Positions 8,187-16,109 of a stretch of DNA of 64,000 bases are shown here, piece after piece. The stretch spans positions 248,001 to 312,000 of the forward strand of contig NZ_JBHTJT010000051.1 in the NCBI RefSeq assembly GCF_042676185.1. Reading direction: 5' to 3'. Each line of letters begins with the position of its first letter. Positions within the stretch are counted from its first letter, which is position 1. Position numbers and translations under genes: made by a program. The stretch comes from Tropicimonas aquimaris. GTDB lineage: Bacteria > Pseudomonadota > Alphaproteobacteria > Rhodobacterales > Rhodobacteraceae. Below the pieces are notes generated by a model, which had not been told where the DNA came from, did no database searches, and worked only from the letters and a program-made list of their open reading frames with translations.

Positions 8187-8770
8187 GGATCATTGCCGGA
8201 CGGAACCGCGGGCTCGCGCTCGCGTCGGTGGGCAAGGGGGATGCGGCCGCGCATCTGCGCCCGACCTCGGACCGGGTGCGCGAGAGCCTGTTCAACCTGC
8301 TCGCCCACAGCCATGGCGACCCGGTGGAGGACGCCCGCGTGCTGGACCTCTTCGCGGGTACCGGCGCGCTCGGGCTGGAGGCTCTGTCGCGCGGTGCGTC
8401 GCACGTGACCTTCGTCGACGACGGCGGAAAAGCGCGCGCGTTGCTGCGGGAGAATATCGAGAAGATGCGCGCACAGGGGGTGACGAAGGTCTTCCGCCGC
8501 GACGCGACACGGCTCGGAGAGGCGCGCGGCCCGGCCTTCGATCTGGTATTTCTCGATCCGCCCTACGGCAAGGGCCTGGGAGAACGCGCCATAGTATCGG
8601 CGCTGGCCGGTGGCTGGCTCGCGCCTGGCGCTCTGGTGGTCTGGGAGGAAAACGCCCCGATGGACCCGCCGGAGGGCTTCGAGCTGGAGGATCGCCGCAA
8701 CTGGGGCGACACCCATGTCACGCTTCTGCGCGGCCCGGAGCGTGTGGGCAGCGCTCCGTCCGAAAGCTGA
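8183..8770 (+). CDS. rsmD: 16S rRNA (guanine(966)-N(2))-methyltransferase RsmD
   Basis: A 195-residue SAM-dependent methyltransferase that modifies G966 of 16S rRNA in the assembled 30S subunit. It opens with MRIIAGRNRGLALAS and RPTSDRVRESLFNLL, the RNA-binding start of the family. The SAM motif DLFAGTGALGLEALSRGA is at about residues 54-71. The catalytic motif IV for N2-guanine methylation, LVFLDPPYGKG, is at about residue 121. The length is normal. Its start ATG overlaps the stop of the flavoprotein gene (ATGA). It is followed by a large inverted repeat and a convergent gene. Confidence 0.95.
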   Translation: MRIIAGRNRGLALASVGKGDAAAHLRPTSDRVRESLFNLLAHSHGDPVEDARVLDLFAGTGALGLEALSRGASHVTFVDDGGKARALLRENIEKMRAQGVTKVFRRDATRLGEARGPAFDLVFLDPPYGKGLGERAIVSALAGGWLAPGALVVWEENAPMDPPEGFELEDRRNWGDTHVTLLRGPERVGSAPSES

Positions 8771-8798
8771 CGGTGCGCTGCCACTAAACTTGGGGAAA

Positions 8799-8859
8799 GA
8801 GGTATTTTCGCCAAGAAGAAAAGCGAAACGGTTCGCCTTCTTCTTGGCTCAAATACCCC
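8799..8859. terminator. Long imperfect inverted repeat between convergent genes, likely two-way terminator
   Basis: The arms 8801-8827 and 8832-8859 pair over about 26 bases around the tetraloop ACGG. The matching blocks are GGTATTT, CCAAGAAGAA and GCGAA with small internal mismatches. It lies between the convergent rsmD and TRAP-binding-protein genes, which fits transcription termination in both directions. Part of the right arm (CCTTCTTCT then AATAC) recurs near 37250-37267. Confidence 0.6.
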
Positions 8860-8918
8860 TGTTCCAACACCGGATACCTGGTGCTGTCCTAGGAGGGTCC
8901 GCGAGGAGACCAGAGCCG

Positions 8919-9980
8919 TTACTGCTCGACGGCAGCTGCGACCATGGCGCGGGCGTCTTCGACAAGCGCGGCGCCGTTCAGGCCGCGGGCGGAGACTTCC
9001 GCGATCCATTCGGCGGTCACTTCCTCGCCGAGCGCCTCGATGCGGGCGGTTTCTTCGGCGCTGATCTCGGCGATCTCGTTGCCGGCCGCGGCCATGGCGT
9101 CGCGCCCTTCCACGTCGCCGGTGTCATGCGCCTTGCCGGCCCAGGCCGAGGCCATCAGGCCGGAGTTGGCGTCGATCACCGCCTTCAGGTCATCGGGCAG
9201 GCTCTCGTACTTCGCCTTGTTCATGGCCCAGATGAAGTAGAGGTTGTAGAGCGCCCGGTCGCCCGCGACGTCGGTGTGGCTGTCGGTCAGCTCGTCGAGC
9301 TTGAGCGAGGGCGACATTTCCCAGGTGATCACGCCGCCGTCGAGCACGCCCTTGGCCAGCGCCTCGGGGAAGCCGGGTACCGGCATGCCGACCGGCGTCG
9401 CGCCGAGTTTCTCCAGCAGCAGCGTCGCCGGGCGCGACGGGCCGCGCAGCTTCAGGCCGTCGAAATCCTCGACCGAGGTGATCGCCGGACCCTTCTTGTG
9501 GACCAGCCCCGGGCCGTGCATGTGGGCGGCGATCAGGTGCACGTCGGCGAAATCGTCCATCAGGTGCTTCTGGGTGAAGTTCCAGGCGGCGACCGAAGCA
9601 ACCTCGCCCGACTTCGGCATCATGAACGGCAGTTCCAGCGCCTCCGCTTCCGGGAAGCGGCCGGGCTGGTAGCCGGGGATCACCCAGCCGCCGTCGATCA
9701 CGCCGTCGCGTATCAGGTCGTACTGGCTCTGTGCCTTACCGCCGAGCGCCATCGCCGGATAGAGCTCGACCTTGATGCGCCCTCCCGACTGCTCCTCGAT
9801 CGCCTTGACCCATGGATCCATGAAATACGTCGGGTTGGCGGATTTGGGGGAGACGAAGTGCTGGAAGCGCAACGTCACCTCCTGGGCAGTGGCGAGGCCG
9901 GCCATGGAGGCGAGGCCTGCCGCGAGGACGAGGCTGCGTAGGGTGATGGGCACGAGACGGATCTCCTGTCGTGATGTCAT
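8919..9980 (-). CDS. TRAP transporter solute-binding protein, DctP family
   Basis: A 353-residue periplasmic binding protein of the TRAP family, which captures carboxylate-type ligands for a DctQM membrane carrier. The N-terminus carries a signal peptide (ITLRSLVLAAGLASMAGLATAQ). DctP-type segments follow: LYPAMALGGKAQSQYDLIRDG, a PAITSVEDFDGLKLR stretch, RPATLLLEKLGATPVGMPV and EALAKGVLDGGVITWEM. The Arg in GLKLRGPS corresponds to the conserved ligand-carboxylate Arg region. The ATG at 9980 is supported by AGGAG 7 bases upstream. No dctQ or dctM gene is adjacent on either side, so this is an orphan binding protein within the window; the carrier must be elsewhere or was lost. The ligand cannot be predicted. 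Confidence 0.9.
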   Translation of the reverse strand: MTSRQEIRLVPITLRSLVLAAGLASMAGLATAQEVTLRFQHFVSPKSANPTYFMDPWVKAIEEQSGGRIKVELYPAMALGGKAQSQYDLIRDGVIDGGWVIPGYQPGRFPEAEALELPFMMPKSGEVASVAAWNFTQKHLMDDFADVHLIAAHMHGPGLVHKKGPAITSVEDFDGLKLRGPSRPATLLLEKLGATPVGMPVPGFPEALAKGVLDGGVITWEMSPSLKLDELTDSHTDVAGDRALYNLYFIWAMNKAKYESLPDDLKAVIDANSGLMASAWAGKAHDTGDVEGRDAMAAAGNEIAEISAEETARIEALGEEVTAEWIAEVSARGLNGAALVEDARAMVAAAVEQ

Positions 9981-10127
9981 CCATGGCGCTCCTGTTGAAG
10001 CGCTCGCAGTGGCATACAAAACGGCACGAGGGGCTACAACCGGCCTCGCGAGGTGCAAACACGCCCGGCGCGGACCAAATTCCCGGTTTGCTTGACCTAT
10101 CGGAAACCTGCGTTCCGATCCGGCTCC

Positions 10128-10937
10128 TTATTCCCAGGTCGGGTGGAACCGGCCGGCGGGCGAGAGGGTGAAGATCTCGCAGCCGTCCGCCGTCACACCG
10201 ATCGAATGTTCGAACTGCGCCGAGAGCGACTTGTCGCGGGTGACGGCCGTCCAGTCGTCGGAAAGCACCTTGGTCTCGGGGCGGCCGAGATTCACCATCG
10301 GCTCGATCGTGAAGAACATGCCTTCCTCGAGGACCGGGCCAGTGCCCGGGCGCCCGTAGTGCAGCACGTTGGGCGGCGCGTGAAACACCTGGCCGAGACC
10401 GTGGCCGCAGAAGTCGCGCACCACGCTCATCCGGTGCGCTTCCACGTAGGTCTGGATGGCGTGGCCTATGTCGCCGAAGGTGTTGCCGGGGCGGACGGCC
10501 TCGATGCCCTTGAAGAGCGCGTCATGGGTGACCTGGACCAGCCGTTCCGCCTTTCGGGGCAGCTTGCCGGCGACGTACATGCGGCTGGTGTCTCCGAACC
10601 ATCCATCGACGATGACGGTCACGTCGACGTTCAGGATATCTCCGTCGCGAAGCTTCTTGTCGCTGGGAATCCCGTGACAGACGACGTGGTTGATGCTTAT
10701 GCAGGTGGCGTGCTGGTAGCCCTTGTAGCCGATCGTGGCCGACGTCGCTCCGGCCTGCACGACCATGTCCTCGACGGCCTTGTCGATCTCTGCCGTCGCG
10801 ACGCCCGGAACCACCAGGGGCGCAACCCTGTCAAGGATGTCCGCCGCGAGCCGGCCGGCTGCGCGCATGCCTTCGAAATCACTTGCCTCATGCAGGCGGA
10901 TGCCATCTCTGGTCAGCCGGGTGCGGGTCTCGTCCAC
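10128..10937 (-). CDS. map: Methionine aminopeptidase, type I
   Basis: A 269-residue cytosolic metallo-aminopeptidase that removes the initiator methionine from nascent proteins. The five metal ligands are recognisable in order: Asp in DILNVDVTV, Asp in DGWFGDTSR, His in FCGHGLGQVFH, Glu in FFTIEPM and Glu in QFEHSI. There is no N-terminal zinc-finger extension, as is usual for bacterial type I enzymes. It is transcribed after sfsA with a 74-base gap and before the TRAP binding-protein gene. Confidence 0.97.
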   Translation of the reverse strand: MDETRTRLTRDGIRLHEASDFEGMRAAGRLAADILDRVAPLVVPGVATAEIDKAVEDMVVQAGATSATIGYKGYQHATCISINHVVCHGIPSDKKLRDGDILNVDVTVIVDGWFGDTSRMYVAGKLPRKAERLVQVTHDALFKGIEAVRPGNTFGDIGHAIQTYVEAHRMSVVRDFCGHGLGQVFHAPPNVLHYGRPGTGPVLEEGMFFTIEPMVNLGRPETKVLSDDWTAVTRDKSLSAQFEHSIGVTADGCEIFTLSPAGRFHPTWE

Positions 10938-11011
10938 GTCGCGGGTCTCGTCTGGTTACTCGTTCTTGGCGTCAACATAAGGACGTTGCCGGGGAAATGC
11001 CAGAACGCGGG

Positions 11012-11740
11012 TCAGGCTTCTGCGGCCTGCGGGCGCGCATCCACCGGCAGCGGTTCGCCGATCCCGACGCCGGTCCTGTCGATGACGGTGCCATGGCAGA
11101 TCGCTTCCACCCCGGCGGCGCGGGCGGCGTCGAAGGCGGCGGCATAGGCAGGGTCCAGATCGCCGGCCAGCCGGAAGCGGGCGCAATCCGTGCGTTGCAC
11201 CAGATAGAGCATCACCGCGCGGTCCCCGGAGGCGACCATGCGGGACAGTTCCCGCAGGTGTTTCGCGCCGCGGGCGGTGACGCTGTCGGGGAATTCCGCC
11301 CAGTCGTCGGTGCGCCGCAGGTGGACGTTCTTCACCTCGACCCATGCGTCGGGCAGCCCGTGTTCGCTCAGCAGGAAATCCACCCGGCTTCCCTCGCCAT
11401 AGCGTACCTCGGGGCGGACCTGTGAATAGGCGGCGAGCGCGGGGATGGCGCGCGCCTCCAGCGCCTCACGGACCACCCGGTTGGGCACTGCCGTGTCGAT
11501 CCCGGCCCAGTGCCCGCAGGGGAGCTCCGCCAGCCGCCAGCCGAACTTGAGCTTCTTCCGGGGATCGTCGTTGGGCTCCAGCCAGATCCGCATGCCGTCG
11601 TCCTGCAGGCCCATCATGGAGCCGGGGTTCGGGCAGTGGGCAACCACCTGCTCGCCGGTGTCTTCCAGCACGGCGTCGGCCAGAAACCGTTTGTAGCGGC
11701 GAAGCAGCCGGGCGGGTACGAGCGGGGTTTGAAAGCGCAT
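11012..11740 (-). CDS. sfsA: SfsA family DNA/RNA nuclease (sugar fermentation stimulation protein)
   Basis: A 242-residue SfsA family protein. E. coli SfsA was named for stimulating maltose use; the family has an N-terminal OB-like and a C-terminal nuclease-like fold. Conserved segments are HCPNPGSMMGL near residue 35, WAGIDTAVPNRVVREAL at about 78, SRVDFLLSEHG then WVEVKNVHLR at about 120-140 (Asp, Glu-x-Lys nuclease-type residues) and FPDSVTARGAKHLREL. Length is normal. It starts at 11740, divergent from the CinA-N gene with only 49 bases between, so their promoters must be close or overlapping. Confidence 0.93.
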   Translation of the reverse strand: MRFQTPLVPARLLRRYKRFLADAVLEDTGEQVVAHCPNPGSMMGLQDDGMRIWLEPNDDPRKKLKFGWRLAELPCGHWAGIDTAVPNRVVREALEARAIPALAAYSQVRPEVRYGEGSRVDFLLSEHGLPDAWVEVKNVHLRRTDDWAEFPDSVTARGAKHLRELSRMVASGDRAVMLYLVQRTDCARFRLAGDLDPAYAAAFDAARAAGVEAICHGTVIDRTGVGIGEPLPVDARPQAAEA

Positions 11741-11789
11741 GGTGCGGGCCTATACCCCAATACGAGGCCCGACAAGAAGGAGAGAATCG

Positions 11790-12521
11790 ATGCCCAATCC
11801 CACCGCCGCAATGCTGGTGATCGGCGACGAGATTCTCTCGGGGCGCACCCGCGATTCGAACATGCACTTCCTCGCCGGCGAACTTACCAAGCGGGGCATC
11901 CGGTTGGCCGAGGTTCGCGTCGTGCCCGATGACAGCGAGGCCATCGTCGCTGCCGTCCGTGCGCTGTCGAAAGCCTATGATTCGGTGTTCACCTCCGGCG
12001 GCATCGGCCCGACTCATGACGACATCACCGCCGATTGCATCGCCGCCGCCTTCGGGGTGACCATCGGCGTGCATCCCGAGGCGCGGGACCGGCTCGCCGC
12101 CTTTGCCGAGGCGCGCGGCAACGAGCTGAACGAGGCCCGGCTGCGGATGGCCCGCATCCCCGACGGCGCCACCCTGATCGACAACCCGATCAGCGCCGCC
12201 CCCGGCTTCACCATCGGCAATGTCCACGTGATGGCCGGTGTTCCGACCGTCTTCGAGGCGATGGTCGCCGGGGTTCTGCCGACGCTGGTGGGCGGGGCGC
12301 CGCTGCTGTCGCAATCGCTTACCATCCATCGGCCGGAGGGCGAGGTCGCCGGGCCGCTCGGTAAGCTGGCGACGGAGTATTCCGACCTCTCCATCGGGTC
12401 CTACCCGTTTTCCCGCGAGGGGATCTTCGGCACCAACATCGTGATCCGCGGCACGGAGCCGGGCCGGGTCGACGCCGCGATGTCTGATCTGGCCGAGCTC
12501 TTCCCCGAGGCCGTTCGGTGA
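11790..12521 (+). CDS. Molybdopterin-binding domain protein (CinA N-terminal / MoaB-Mog fold)
   Basis: A 243-residue stand-alone MoCF-biosynthesis domain protein related to the N-terminal half of CinA. GDEILSGRTRDSN at about residue 12 and TSGGIGPTHDDITAD at about 70 are the hallmark loops. CinA proteins usually continue into a C-terminal NMN-deamidase (PncC) domain, and that domain is missing here; short versions like this are common in Rhodobacterales. The role is uncertain: it may hydrolyse a pyrophosphate such as ADP-ribose, as shown for some CinA-N domains, rather than bind molybdopterin. The ATG at 11790 has AGGAGA about 6 bases upstream. It overlaps the following GNAT gene by 4 bases. 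Confidence 0.88.
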   Translation: MPNPTAAMLVIGDEILSGRTRDSNMHFLAGELTKRGIRLAEVRVVPDDSEAIVAAVRALSKAYDSVFTSGGIGPTHDDITADCIAAAFGVTIGVHPEARDRLAAFAEARGNELNEARLRMARIPDGATLIDNPISAAPGFTIGNVHVMAGVPTVFEAMVAGVLPTLVGGAPLLSQSLTIHRPEGEVAGPLGKLATEYSDLSIGSYPFSREGIFGTNIVIRGTEPGRVDAAMSDLAELFPEAVR

Positions 12522-13231
12522 GCAGACTGGAACGCGAGGCGCTCTTTTCCACCATAGACGCGACGTGGCCTGCCGCCCGCTACATCGACATCGACGGGTG
12601 GCGCCTGAGGGAAGGCGCGGGTGGTGGCAATCGGGTGTCTGCCGCCACGGCCGCGGGCGACGCGCCGGAGATCTCGGCGATGGAGGAGGCGCAGGCCGGA
12701 CTGGGGCAGGATCCGCTGGTCATGATCCGTCCGGGGGAAGAGGCGCTCGACGCACGGCTGGAGGCGGCCGGCTACCGGGTGAAGGACCCGGTCGTGCTGC
12801 TGGCTTGCCCGGTGGAGCGGCTCGCCAAGGCGCCGCCACCGGTGACCGCCTTTCACGTGGCCTGGCCGCCGATGCAGGTTCAGGCCGAGATCTGGGCCGA
12901 GGGCGGCATCGGACCCGCGCGGCTCGCGGTGATGGACAGGGTCATGGGGCCGCGCCTGTCGCTGCTTGGCCGCGCCGGGGATCAGCCCGCCGCCACCGGA
13001 TTTGTCGCGCTCCATGGCGATATCGCCATGCTGCATGCGCTGGAAGTCGCGCAGGAGCACCGCCGCAAGGGCGTCGCCCGGCACCTGATGCAGGCGGCCG
13101 CGCTCTGGGCCCGCGACGAGGGGGCCGCCCGGCTCTCCGTGCTCGTCACGCTGGCCAACGCACCGGCCCGCGCGCTTTATGCTTCGCTGGGCATGGAAGC
13201 TGTGGAAGAGTACCACTACCGCACCAGGTAA
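12518..13231 (+). CDS. GNAT family N-acetyltransferase
   Basis: A 237-residue protein with a C-terminal GNAT domain. The acetyl-CoA pyrophosphate-binding loop is EHRRKGVARHLMQAAA (around residues 182-197), preceded by strand FVALHGDIAMLHALEV and followed by VLVTLANAPARALYASLGM. The N-terminal 110 residues are less typical and include WRLREGAGGGNRVSAAT. The start is GTG at 12518, overlapping the stop of the CinA-N gene as GTGA. The acceptor molecule is unknown. Confidence 0.88.
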   Translation: MSRLEREALFSTIDATWPAARYIDIDGWRLREGAGGGNRVSAATAAGDAPEISAMEEAQAGLGQDPLVMIRPGEEALDARLEAAGYRVKDPVVLLACPVERLAKAPPPVTAFHVAWPPMQVQAEIWAEGGIGPARLAVMDRVMGPRLSLLGRAGDQPAATGFVALHGDIAMLHALEVAQEHRRKGVARHLMQAAALWARDEGAARLSVLVTLANAPARALYASLGMEAVEEYHYRTR

Positions 13232-13257
13232 CCCGCGGGTCCGAGGGAGGAACATTC

Positions 13258-13824
13258 ATGTCGGACGCCCCAACCGCGCTCGATCTGCCGGCGGCAGAGC
13301 CGCTGCCGGAGCGCACGCAGGCCTATTTCGACCTCTGCGAGGAGAAACTCGGGCTGGTTCCGAACGTGCTGCGCGCCTACGCCTTCGACATCGAGCACCT
13401 CGACGCTTTCATCGGCATGTACAACGTGCTGATGCTGGCCGAGAGCGGGCTGAGCAAGTTGGAGCGCGAGATGATCGCCGTGGCCGTCTCCTCCGAGAAC
13501 CGCTGCTATTACTGCCAGGTGGCCCATGGGCAGGCGGTGCGCGAGCTGTCGGGCGACCCGGAGCTGGGCGAGCGGATGGTGATGAACTACGGCACCGCCG
13601 ACCTGGAGCCGCGCCAGCGCGCGATGCTCGATTTCGCGGTGAAGCTCACCCGCGCCAGCGCCGAGGTCACGGAGGCGGACCGTCAGGCGCTCCGCGAGTT
13701 GGGGTTCTCGGACCGCGATATCTGGGACATCGCCTCGGTCGCCGGCTTCTTCAACATGAGCAATCGCATCGCCTCGGCCGTCGACATGCGCCCCAACCCG
13801 GAATACCACGCCCGCAACCGATGA
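13258..13824 (+). CDS. Peroxidase-related enzyme, AhpD / carboxymuconolactone decarboxylase fold
   Basis: A 188-residue all-helical CMD-family protein of the peroxidase-related (alkylhydroperoxidase-like) group. The redox motif is ENRCYYCQVAHGQAVREL at about residues 80-97, a C-x2-C followed by His, matching the AhpD-type proton relay and reactive cysteines. AYFDLCEEKLGLVPNVLRAY near the N-terminus and GFFNMSNRIASAVDMRPN near the C-terminus are typical. A thiol-dependent peroxidase activity is the usual family prediction, but the substrate is not known. The ATG at 13258 follows GGGAGGAAC. It overlaps the OmpA-like gene by 4 bases (ATGA). Confidence 0.9.
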   Translation: MSDAPTALDLPAAEPLPERTQAYFDLCEEKLGLVPNVLRAYAFDIEHLDAFIGMYNVLMLAESGLSKLEREMIAVAVSSENRCYYCQVAHGQAVRELSGDPELGERMVMNYGTADLEPRQRAMLDFAVKLTRASAEVTEADRQALRELGFSDRDIWDIASVAGFFNMSNRIASAVDMRPNPEYHARNR

Positions 13825-14774
13825 GACGGCTCCTGCTACACTTCTGCGCGGCCTGCGCCGTTGCCCTGCCCGCGCAGGCGGTCGAGCTGACCCTGCCCGC
13901 CACCGCCCGGCTCACCGCGTCGAAGAGCGAAGAGATGGGCAGCGCCGATCTGCCGGTGGCGGGCTGGGTCGACGGCGGGATCGAGACGGTGCGTGCCGAA
14001 GGGGCGGTCATCCGGCAGGCCTGGCAGATCCAGGCGTCCGATCTGACCACGCTCCAGATCCTCGTGCCGCTGCGGGATCAACTTGTCGACGCACGGTTCG
14101 AGCCGGTCTTCGAATGCGAGGCGCGGGCCTGCGGCGGCTTCGATTTCCGCTATGCGATCGAGCTGTTTTCGGAGCCCGAGATGCACGTCGACCTCGGCGA
14201 TTTCCGCTACGCCCTGCTGCGGCGCGACGGGGAGGTTGGTCCAGAGCATGTCAGCCTGCTGGTCAGCCGCTCGGCCGTTCGCGGCTTTGTCCAGATCACC
14301 CGCGTCACCGCGGGGCCAGAGGATGCGGGGGCTCTGTCCGGCGTGACGGTCGGGGTCGGACCGGCGCCACCGGTCGGCAACGGCGCCGCCTCGGCTGGAC
14401 GGCTGGTTTCGGATCTGGAGGCCAAGGGCCGCGCGGTACTGGGAGACCTGACGTTCCAGACCGGCTCGTCGCAACTGGCCGAAGGCCCCTTCGCGACGCT
14501 CGACGAACTGGCCGCCTATCTCGCGGCGCATCCCGAGCGCGGGATCGTCCTCGTTGGTCATACCGATGCCGAAGGCACCCTGGCCGCCAACGTGGCGCTC
14601 TCGCGCAAGCGGGCGCTGGCGGTTCTGCAGCGGCTGTCGGAGCGCCACGGCATTGCGGAGCCGCGAATGGCAGCGGAGGGCGTCGGCTTCCTCGCGCCGC
14701 TCGCCAGCAACGCGACCGAGGCCGGCCGGACCCTCAACCGGCGAGTCGAGGTCATCCTCTCAGATCCGGACTGA
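13821..14774 (+). CDS. OmpA family protein
   Basis: A 317-residue exported protein with a signal peptide (RRLLLHFCAACAVALPAQA) and a C-terminal OmpA peptidoglycan-binding domain from about residue 205. In that domain GHTDAEGTLAANVALSRKRA supplies the diaminopimelate-binding Asp region and TLNRRVEVIL the Arg. The N-terminal 180 residues are a mixed beta region without a recognisable barrel and hold a CEARACGGFDF pair of cysteines that could form a disulfide. It probably anchors the periplasmic side of the envelope to the cell wall. It is the last gene of the run starting with the CinA-N gene and is followed by GC-rich hairpins. Confidence 0.88.
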   Translation: MRRLLLHFCAACAVALPAQAVELTLPATARLTASKSEEMGSADLPVAGWVDGGIETVRAEGAVIRQAWQIQASDLTTLQILVPLRDQLVDARFEPVFECEARACGGFDFRYAIELFSEPEMHVDLGDFRYALLRRDGEVGPEHVSLLVSRSAVRGFVQITRVTAGPEDAGALSGVTVGVGPAPPVGNGAASAGRLVSDLEAKGRAVLGDLTFQTGSSQLAEGPFATLDELAAYLAAHPERGIVLVGHTDAEGTLAANVALSRKRALAVLQRLSERHGIAEPRMAAEGVGFLAPLASNATEAGRTLNRRVEVILSDPD

Positions 14775-14781
14775 GAGGCCC

Positions 14782-14796
14782 CGGGGCGCAGCCCCG
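14782..14796 (+). terminator. GC-rich hairpin after the OmpA-like gene
   Basis: CGGGGC at 14782-14787 pairs with GCCCCG at 14791-14796 around GCA, 8 bases after the stop codon. A second stem-forming stretch (GCGCGCG / CGCGCG type) follows. There is no T-run, so termination strength is uncertain. Confidence 0.4.
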
Positions 14797-14872
14797 CGCG
14801 CGGCACGCGCGCCACCGCCCAAAGGGCTCCGCCCGAGGGCAATCCCCCGCCTGCCAGGCAGCGATACCCCGC

Positions 14873-14908
14873 CAACAAAAAAATGGCCGGAGCGGGATGC
14901 TCCGGCCA
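14873..14908 (-). terminator. Intrinsic terminator of the LysR gene
   Basis: On the minus strand TGGCCGGAGC pairs with GCTCCGGCCA (plus-strand 14884-14893 with 14899-14908) around a 5-base loop. A run of T (seven A on the plus strand at 14877-14883) follows directly. It starts 35 bases after the LysR stop codon. This is a textbook Rho-independent terminator. Confidence 0.85.
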
Positions 14909-14942
14909 GTCCTGATGCTTGAGACCAGGTGGGGGAAAACTC

Positions 14943-15848
14943 TTACCAGATATCCGGGCCCTTTTCGGAGAAACTCCGGACAAGGAAATCTATGAAGGCG
15001 CGCACCTTGGGCTGCGTGAAGCGCCCCGGCGGGTAGACAGCATAGATGCCGAGCGGATCGACCGGAAGATCAGGGATCGCCTCCTGGACGAGGCCCTGCT
15101 TGAGCGCGTCGGCATAGAGAAAGCTCGGCAGATAGGCGATGCCGAGCCCGGAAATGGCGGCGTTGAGCAGCGACTGGCCGTCGTTTACCGTAAGCCAGCC
15201 GGCCGTGCGCACCTGACGCTTCTCGCCCGACGGCGCGGTAAGCTTCCAGACGTTGCCCGAGGACTGGTTGGAATAATGCAGCAGCTTGTGCTCGTTCAGG
15301 TCGTCGATCTTCTGCGGGCGGCCGTATTGTTCGAAGTAGGCCGGGCTCGCGATCATCCGCTTGGTAGTCTCGGTCAGCTTGCGGGCGCGCAGCGTGCTGT
15401 CTTCCAGCTCGCCGATCCGAACGGCCATGTCGAAGCCCTCGCTGATCAGCTCCACGTAGCGGTTGTTGAGCACCATGTTGACGGTGATCTCGGGGAATTC
15501 CTGCAGGAACTCGCCGAGAATCGGTGACAGGTGGTTCACCCCGAAATCCGTGGCGACCGAAATCCGGAGCAGACCGGAGGGCGCGGATTGCATCGAGGTT
15601 ACAAGTGCATCGGCCTCACCCGCATCGTTCAACACCCGGCGGGCGCGATCGTAATAGGCCAGGCCGATCTCGGTGGGCGAGACGCGCCGCGTGGTGCGGT
15701 TCAGCAGCCGGGCGCCGAGGCGCGCTTCGAGGGAGGAAACATGCTTGGAGACCGCAGATTTGGAGATGCCCATCTTCTTGGCAGCGTCCGTGAATCCGCC
15801 CTGGTCCACCACTGTGGCGAAGGCTTCCATCTCGGTCAGGCGATCCAT
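14943..15848 (-). CDS. LysR family transcriptional regulator
   Basis: A 301-residue LysR-type regulator. The N-terminal winged helix-turn-helix covers about residues 1-60, with FTDAAKKMGISKSAVSKHVS as the DNA-reading helix pair and LGARLLNRTTRRVSPTEIG as the wing. The remaining part is the two-lobe effector-binding domain. The set of sequence features (RTTRRVSPTE, LRISVATDFG, PPGRFTQPKVRAFIDFL) matches the CrgA-like subgroup. The ATG at 15848 is preferred because GAGG sits 9 bases upstream; an ATG at 15863 would add five residues. The upstream 260 bases separate it from the dienoyl-CoA reductase gene on the same strand; no divergent target gene exists, so its regulon is not evident. Confidence 0.93.
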   Translation of the reverse strand: MDRLTEMEAFATVVDQGGFTDAAKKMGISKSAVSKHVSSLEARLGARLLNRTTRRVSPTEIGLAYYDRARRVLNDAGEADALVTSMQSAPSGLLRISVATDFGVNHLSPILGEFLQEFPEITVNMVLNNRYVELISEGFDMAVRIGELEDSTLRARKLTETTKRMIASPAYFEQYGRPQKIDDLNEHKLLHYSNQSSGNVWKLTAPSGEKRQVRTAGWLTVNDGQSLLNAAISGLGIAYLPSFLYADALKQGLVQEAIPDLPVDPLGIYAVYPPGRFTQPKVRAFIDFLVRSFSEKGPDIW

Positions 15849-16109
15849 AGCAGCGGTCCTCATGAACTCATCATTGATTACGCTCCGGGTATCGATGGAA
15901 ATTCCGGCAAGACTGCGGCGAGGGGCCGACAATGTCAGGAAATTCTCCGGCACCGTTGTGGCGGTGGAAACACTGCCCGCCGACTCCAATATCGCAACTC
16001 CCTAAAATTGGGGAGATTTTCCCGATTCCCGGCTGCCTCAATCGTTAAGATGACGCAAAATAAATGGTGAACCGGCTTCGATCCGGAAACAGTCAGCCCC
16101 CCATCGGCG

